Shown here in pieces: positions 58,861 through 64,000 of a DNA stretch of 64,000 bases. A program made the translations under genes and the position numbers. The stretch lies in assembly GCA_030407085.1 (NCBI GenBank), contig CM059582.1:53147001-53211000 (forward strand), in the 5' to 3' direction. A model generated the notes under the pieces. It worked only from the letters and a program-made list of their open reading frames with translations, searched no databases and was not told where the DNA came from. This DNA is from Trichopria drosophilae. Lineage: Eukaryota; Arthropoda; Insecta; Hymenoptera; Diapriidae. Each line of letters starts with the position of its first letter. Within the stretch, counting starts at the first letter, position 1.

Positions 58861-61165
58861 GTAATTTTAAATTTGTAAATTTGGATGCACTTGAAGTTCG
58901 CATCGTTGAAATTGAATGGAAAATCAAAGAACTTCATTTTTATTTTTTTAAGCTAACAACTGATAAAAAATAAATGAATACTAATAGAAACTAATGCCTC
59001 AAAAAGTCGTTTGTCGCTTGTTACTCGAAAGTTTTTCGATCAGTTTTCGAGCTACCGTCCGCCACATTGGATCCCCCATTTTTAATTTCGTAAAACTGAC
59101 ATCATATTCGTATATAGAAACCCTCTAAATCCTCCCTAGTAGCAAGTGTTATTCGATTCTATCGAGTTTTGTCAATTTTTAACACTAAATATATATTTAT
59201 ATGAGGTTTAAAACACTTTAGTTGCCATTTTGACTCCGCCATCTTGACATTTTTTTAAAATGCAATCGATTAGCGTGTTCACATTTCGTTTTTTTTTCAT
59301 TTTTTTTTTGTAATTTGCTTGTTTTTTATTTTTTTTTGCAATTGTCCAAGCCATTATCTCAAAAATGTCGGCAGATAGAGAAAATATCCTACTTACCTTT
59401 TGTAGATTTTTTCATTTCCTACAACTCTTGTTTGACATATTTTGCGATGTAACGCGTCATTAAAAAGTTACAGTCATTTTAAAATAAAATTAGGCCCATT
59501 TTGCAAAAAATAAAAAACAGCTTTCCCACGCTCCGATTTTCGACGATTTTGGATTTGTTTTTTAACCTATTTTTTTTTAATAATTATCACGAAAAAATCG
59601 GCCCTGTTGCAATTTGTTCCGGGTTATCCTTTATTTTTTTCGTTCGTTTTCTGGACTATAAAGTAGAAACGCTATTGTTCACATGTACTATAAACTCGTT
59701 TAAAAAACTGCATATAGATACAAAGATATCTTGTTTTCAACAATCAAAACCTTATGTAGTAGAACCACTCAATTTTATTATGACACTGAATTTACAAAAT
59801 AAATTAGTAAGCTTGACAGACATTTTGAGCCTATAAAGAGGTTTACAAAAATGTGTACATAACAAATATACGCACAGGTAAACAATGTAATCAAGTAGTT
59901 TAATTGACCAAATACATATACAAATATATAAGAAATATATACATAGTTCGTGCATTGTGATGTTGTCGCATATCCTGCAGGTAGTTTTGTTGTAAAATTA
60001 TTTGGTGATTCGTGCATTTGAGTACCATATCTGTAAATAATTCGAGTTCGGCATTTTAAACATTTTATTATTTCATTAAAAAGTTGAGTGATACATATAA
60101 AAATACTAAGTTTTTGAAAAACTTTAATTATCACTTCATGAGAGAGTCTGCAATGTCTGTGGAACTGTTCTCTCACATATTTTAGTAACTTTGTTGATGT
60201 CTTCCCGAAGAACGTTTTTCTACAATAGCAGTAATAAATACTACAAAGGTCAGATTTCAGGATTTTGCATGTTTATTTTCAAATCCGAAATTTTTTTGTA
60301 ACCTGAAAAATAAACAAACACGATAACTAAAAATAATTTTCTACTATTCAGATTACAAACATACAAAAACAAGGTCATAATATTTTATTAATAATGAAAA
60401 ATTATAGAAAAATGAAGACCGATTTCCAACATTTTTGTCTATGGTGTAATATAATTTTCAATCAAATAAATCCGAAACAAATAAAGTGCAATATTTAATT
60501 ATAATGAATATTATAAATCTGCCAAAATGACGTAGAAACTCCAAAATATCTAAACATAAAAATAAAAAGCACAATTTCTTGTATGAAAAACTAATTATCC
60601 TATATTCTTTGAATAATTTCTAAAATGACATAACATTCTGACAGAGAATGTAATTATACAGCCGTTCAGAAATGTGAGCAAAAACGTACTGATGAAAAGA
60701 AATGAGAACAAATATCTTTGAAGTTATGTAAACACATTTTACCACGTAAATAAAAAGAGGTATGTATGTTCAAACAGAAAACTAAAATTTGATTTTTATC
60801 CAAATTTATCTGCTCGGACTGAATAGAATTATTGTTAGTAATTTTGGTTAAAAAGTCGACTTTTAACACCAGTCTTTATTGTCTTCGCTATTTAGTAAAT
60901 TACTGACCCAGATTTTTTATAGCCCTATAACCGTATCGGAAACTATATGAAGTCGTAAATGCAAGGAAGTGCAAACGACCATGATTTTAGAACAAAAGGA
61001 ATGACGAATGATTCATTTTTTCAAAACTGTAAGCTACTGTCTTGCACATTCTTGTAGCATTAAAATTCATCGCTTATTAGAGTTTCACTTAATAGTTCTA
61101 TGTAATATCCTTTTGCATATCAACAGTTATAAATTATTGAATTAAACAAATCTAAATCCGTTTAA
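58861..61165. other. Intergenic AT-rich stretch
   Basis: One dispersed-block unit is at 59050-59110. CAGCCGTTCAGAAATGTGAG at 60660 looks like one end of a Tc1-type element, partner not found. No gene supported; open frames are short and without protein-like features. Confidence 0.4.
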
Positions 61166-61167
61166 TA

Positions 61168-62171
61168 ACACTGGGTAACAAAAAAAGTCGATTCTTGTTT
61201 ATCTTAAAATTACAAACCTTTTTTCATTCGATCAGTTCCATGCAAATCGAGATAAAAGTGCGAAAAATAGCGTTAGTAGGTCTTAAATGAAACCTTAAAA
61301 CATGAACTTTTCGACAAAACATCAAAAAATCACTATTAATAGTGGAGTTATAATCGTCGTTTTTGTAAATTTTAATAACTGGGCGTTATAATTGTATCTG
61401 TAGCAAATTTCAGAGGCAAATTTCGTGTTGTAATTTATATAAATGTTTCTCAAATAATATAGCTTTAATGTAATAATACAATTGATGTTAATAAAAGTAT
61501 ATCCTTCTTAATTTTTACCTGTATCAAAAAATAAATTTTAGATTTGTAATCAGAGACTTCGAAATCCCTTGGGTAACAAAATCATAAAGAAATTCGAGTA
61601 AATTAAAAATATTTCGGTCACCATATTGGATCTGCCATTTTGAATTTTGAATAGCAACCTCAAAAATATCCGAGTAACAAGTTTCAAGCGAGTTCGCGTA
61701 AAATGTTTAATTTAGTCCGCCATTTTGAATTTCTTAAGTCTAACTTTCAATTCATCATCAGCAACTACAAAAACCATAATGGGACCAGTTAACAAAAAAT
61801 CTGATCATGGAAATTTGTTTTCTATCAGTTCTTGTCACAACAACTATTTTTTTTGTTCGTGGTGCTTCATAAATTAAGTTCCCCCCCTCGTAATAGTGAT
61901 CTTTCAATTTTTCGTTTAAAAGTTGATGTTTTAAGCTTTCATTTAAGCCCTGCTAGAAATTAGAAATTTGTATCATATCGCATTTTTTACTCATAGGGAT
62001 TAAAAAAATGCTAAAAAAGCCATTTTTTCGCACTTTCAACTCGATTTGCATGGAACTGACCGAATGAAAAAAGGTTTGTAACCTATTTTTTTGTTCACTG
62101 AAACCTAAAGATTCAATAAACATTAGAATTTTAAGATAAACAAGAATTGACTTTTTTCTGTTACCCAGTGT
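61168..62171. mobile_element. Foldback with ACACTGGGTAAC ends, 1004 bp
   Basis: ACACTGGGTAACAAAAAAAG on the left and GTTACCCAGTGT on the right are inverted, and pairing continues for about 160 bp (TTGTTTATCTTAAAATT against AATTTTAAGATAAACAAG, GATCAGTTCCATGCAAATCG against CGATTTGCATGGAACTGACC). The right arm holds an extra 34-base piece (TTCACTGAAACCTAAAG...) absent on the left. The centre (61540-61770) carries two dispersed-block units. A plausible target duplication was not found. Confidence 0.75.
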
Positions 62172-64000
62172 AGTATACTTTAATTTGCTTCTTGCAAAAC
62201 AAAAAACAAAAAGATAAAAATGTGCAATTACCACCTCGATTTCTTTAAAATGTTAATTACATATCAGCGCTTAGCCTTTTTGTTAGTTTAGTGATTAAAT
62301 AACAAACATATAAATGTGGTGAATAAGACTGATTTTGTGAAACCTGGCACCCAAGTTTTCGAAATTCAAAATGTAAAATGCTATTTTGATATAGTTTTGA
62401 TTGTAGTTGAATGTAGTGAAACAAATTTCCGGTGCTTTTTTGGACCCATTGTAATTTTTTTGCTGCATGTACAAACGAAATTCGTTGCTGGCAGACTTTT
62501 ATTTATAAAAATTGCCAAAATATTGTCAATTTATGGACTATTTATATATTAAAAATTCAACCAAAAAATTGTTTCTGACGTTATATCCTGACGTTATTTT
62601 TTAAATCTTAAAGTCTTCAAAAAAGCCGAAAAATGTCTTGTATTCCAAACCTTTATTTTGAAAGACCAGTAATAAAAATATAAACAATTTAATTTGTTCA
62701 TTGTTCGACAACAATTTTTGCTTTTCACAAGCGCAGTATCATTTACGGAGGGTTTTTTTAATCTAAAAATGATGGCGCTACCAGAATTTTCACATCGTAT
62801 TTTCAAAAACGAGGAGGTTAAATGTATCAGAAATGTCGTGTTTGTATATATATATATTTTTTTTTTTTTTTTTTTTTTTTCAAAAAAAGAGTAATATTAG
62901 GTGAAATTCTCCCAGATTTGCGTTTTTTTCGCTTTTCGATTTTTTGTAACAATGAAAATTGCTTTTAACACTTTAAAGTATGCTGTAGCATATATGCTAC
63001 TCCTTTTTGTAATTCATTATTTACATATTTAAGGTAATTATTAATTAATTTTGCTGTGATTTTTTGCTTCCTTACTTCAAGAACATGTCAGGAAACAATT
63101 AAATAAATCAATATTTTTATTTAATTAGCATGTTATATTGTTTATAAAAATTAAAAAAAAATGTAAAAATGGTGGATTTTTTACAGAAAATATGTGTGGA
63201 GAAGAAAACGCCTTTCAAATATGACGAGATTGGGTACTCGGGGGTTTTTGGGGTCGCTGATTACGTATCTGACTTCAGATTATCAAAATTAAAAATGGCG
63301 GATCCAATATGGCCGACTGAATTGCACAAATTTACTTGATCGAGGTGAAATTGGGTATTCGGGGGTTTTCGGGATCACTGATTACGAATCCGTGCTCAGA
63401 TTTTTAAAATTCAAAATTATGAATATTTAACGATTGTTGTCGAAAAGTTTTTTGTACCTAAGTAATTTAGTATAAGGCTTTGCGGAATGGCCATCAGATG
63501 GTTCTGAGGGTAACTCTCACCATAACGAATGGTAACCCGTCACCATTATATTCATTGTCGCGATATTTTTAAATCTTGGAATACTCCGTGTGTACCGCTT
63601 ATATATATATCTTCTTCCTGAGAAGGTGTATTTTTAATTTGAAATTGTGCATTTCTCTTTATATTCAAAAGTACATATATCAATTCACCAGTGTGCAATG
63701 CACGCGTGTGCCGAAATAGAACTGTCATGCATTTTGACACATTTAACCTCATTTGTCTAAAATATGTGAAGCGATAGGAAAATTGTTCCGGTACCATCGG
63801 TTTTAGCACAAAAAAATACTTTGTAAATGATCAGAGTCGAAAAGTTTAGGTTTTTGAAATTCAAATAACGTTATATTGTCTGTTATTAATGATTGAAAAA
63901 TTTGCCAATTTTTTTTTCATATTTTAGTTTTGATTTGTATGAAACATTACATAAAGACAAAAATATTGTTCGAAAAAATGCAATAAACAATCTAGTGGCT
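62172..64000. other. Intergenic; one dispersed-block array at 63.2-63.4 kb
   Basis: No gene is supported. A T-tract with (TA)n lies at 62847-62880. 63230-63420 holds two direct units (GGGGTCGCTGATTACGTATC, GGGATCACTGATTACGAATC), preceded by GAGATTGGGTACTCGGGG. Short GGTAAC..GTTACC-like words follow at 63500-63545. Confidence 0.5.

Noticed and set aside
1..64000. tRNA or rRNA genes
   Set aside because: No cloverleaf with A/B box spacing or rRNA-like conserved stretch was recognised by eye; a covariance scan would be decisive.

Overview
The window looks like AT-rich, intron-bearing, transposon-packed animal DNA. The best-preserved gene is an O-GlcNAcase whose residues read as an insect protein, and in my recollection hymenopteran homologues are closest, so an insect and probably a wasp, bee or ant relative is my inference. 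No bacterial-style operons, rRNA or tRNA genes were seen.

Three host genes can be assembled. (1) O-GlcNAcase (Oga) lies on the + strand at 11257-23690. It has 12 coding exons that join in frame to 914 codons, very close to the 916 residues of human OGA. Ten of its eleven introns are 51-139 bp; the seventh is 9.0 kb and filled with mobile-element debris. Reading into that intron gives a predicted 673-residue short form without the acetyltransferase-like domain, very like vertebrate short OGA. (2) A small gene of unknown function lies on the - strand at 33044-39223, with five exons and 158 codons, and two ~2.8 kb introns. (3) A leucine-rich-repeat gene resembling LRRC27 lies on the - strand at 42768-45019, with seven exons and 584 codons.

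Layout: 0-9.2 kb is intergenic. It holds a dead LINE, an AT-rich foldback and a Tigger/pogo-like DNA transposon (4514-9154) that other repeats have broken into. 9.4-10.8 kb has a short TIR element and a foldback just upstream of Oga. Oga fills 11.26-23.7 kb, and its large intron carries an R2/NeSL-like LINE fragment and a jockey/CR1-like LINE fragment facing each other. 24-33 kb is a run of nested inverted-repeat and TTAA-flanked elements. The two minus-strand genes occupy 33-45 kb, again with foldbacks in introns and between genes. 46-64 kb shows no convincing gene; it holds short palindromic MITEs, a duplicated block, several TTAA-flanked elements, a 2.3 kb TIR transposon with a foldback inside, and a further 1 kb foldback.

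The strongest non-gene pattern is a degenerate block repeated in at least fifteen places. It contains GCTGATTACGAATCTGA-like and CAAAATGGCGGATCC-like words. It often sits inside elements flanked by TTAA, and it carries the AAnATGGCGG core bound by YY1/Pho proteins. A second is a set of four hairpin repeats at 5.34-5.72 kb, in which a base-pair change on one side of the stem is matched or wobble-compatible on the other.
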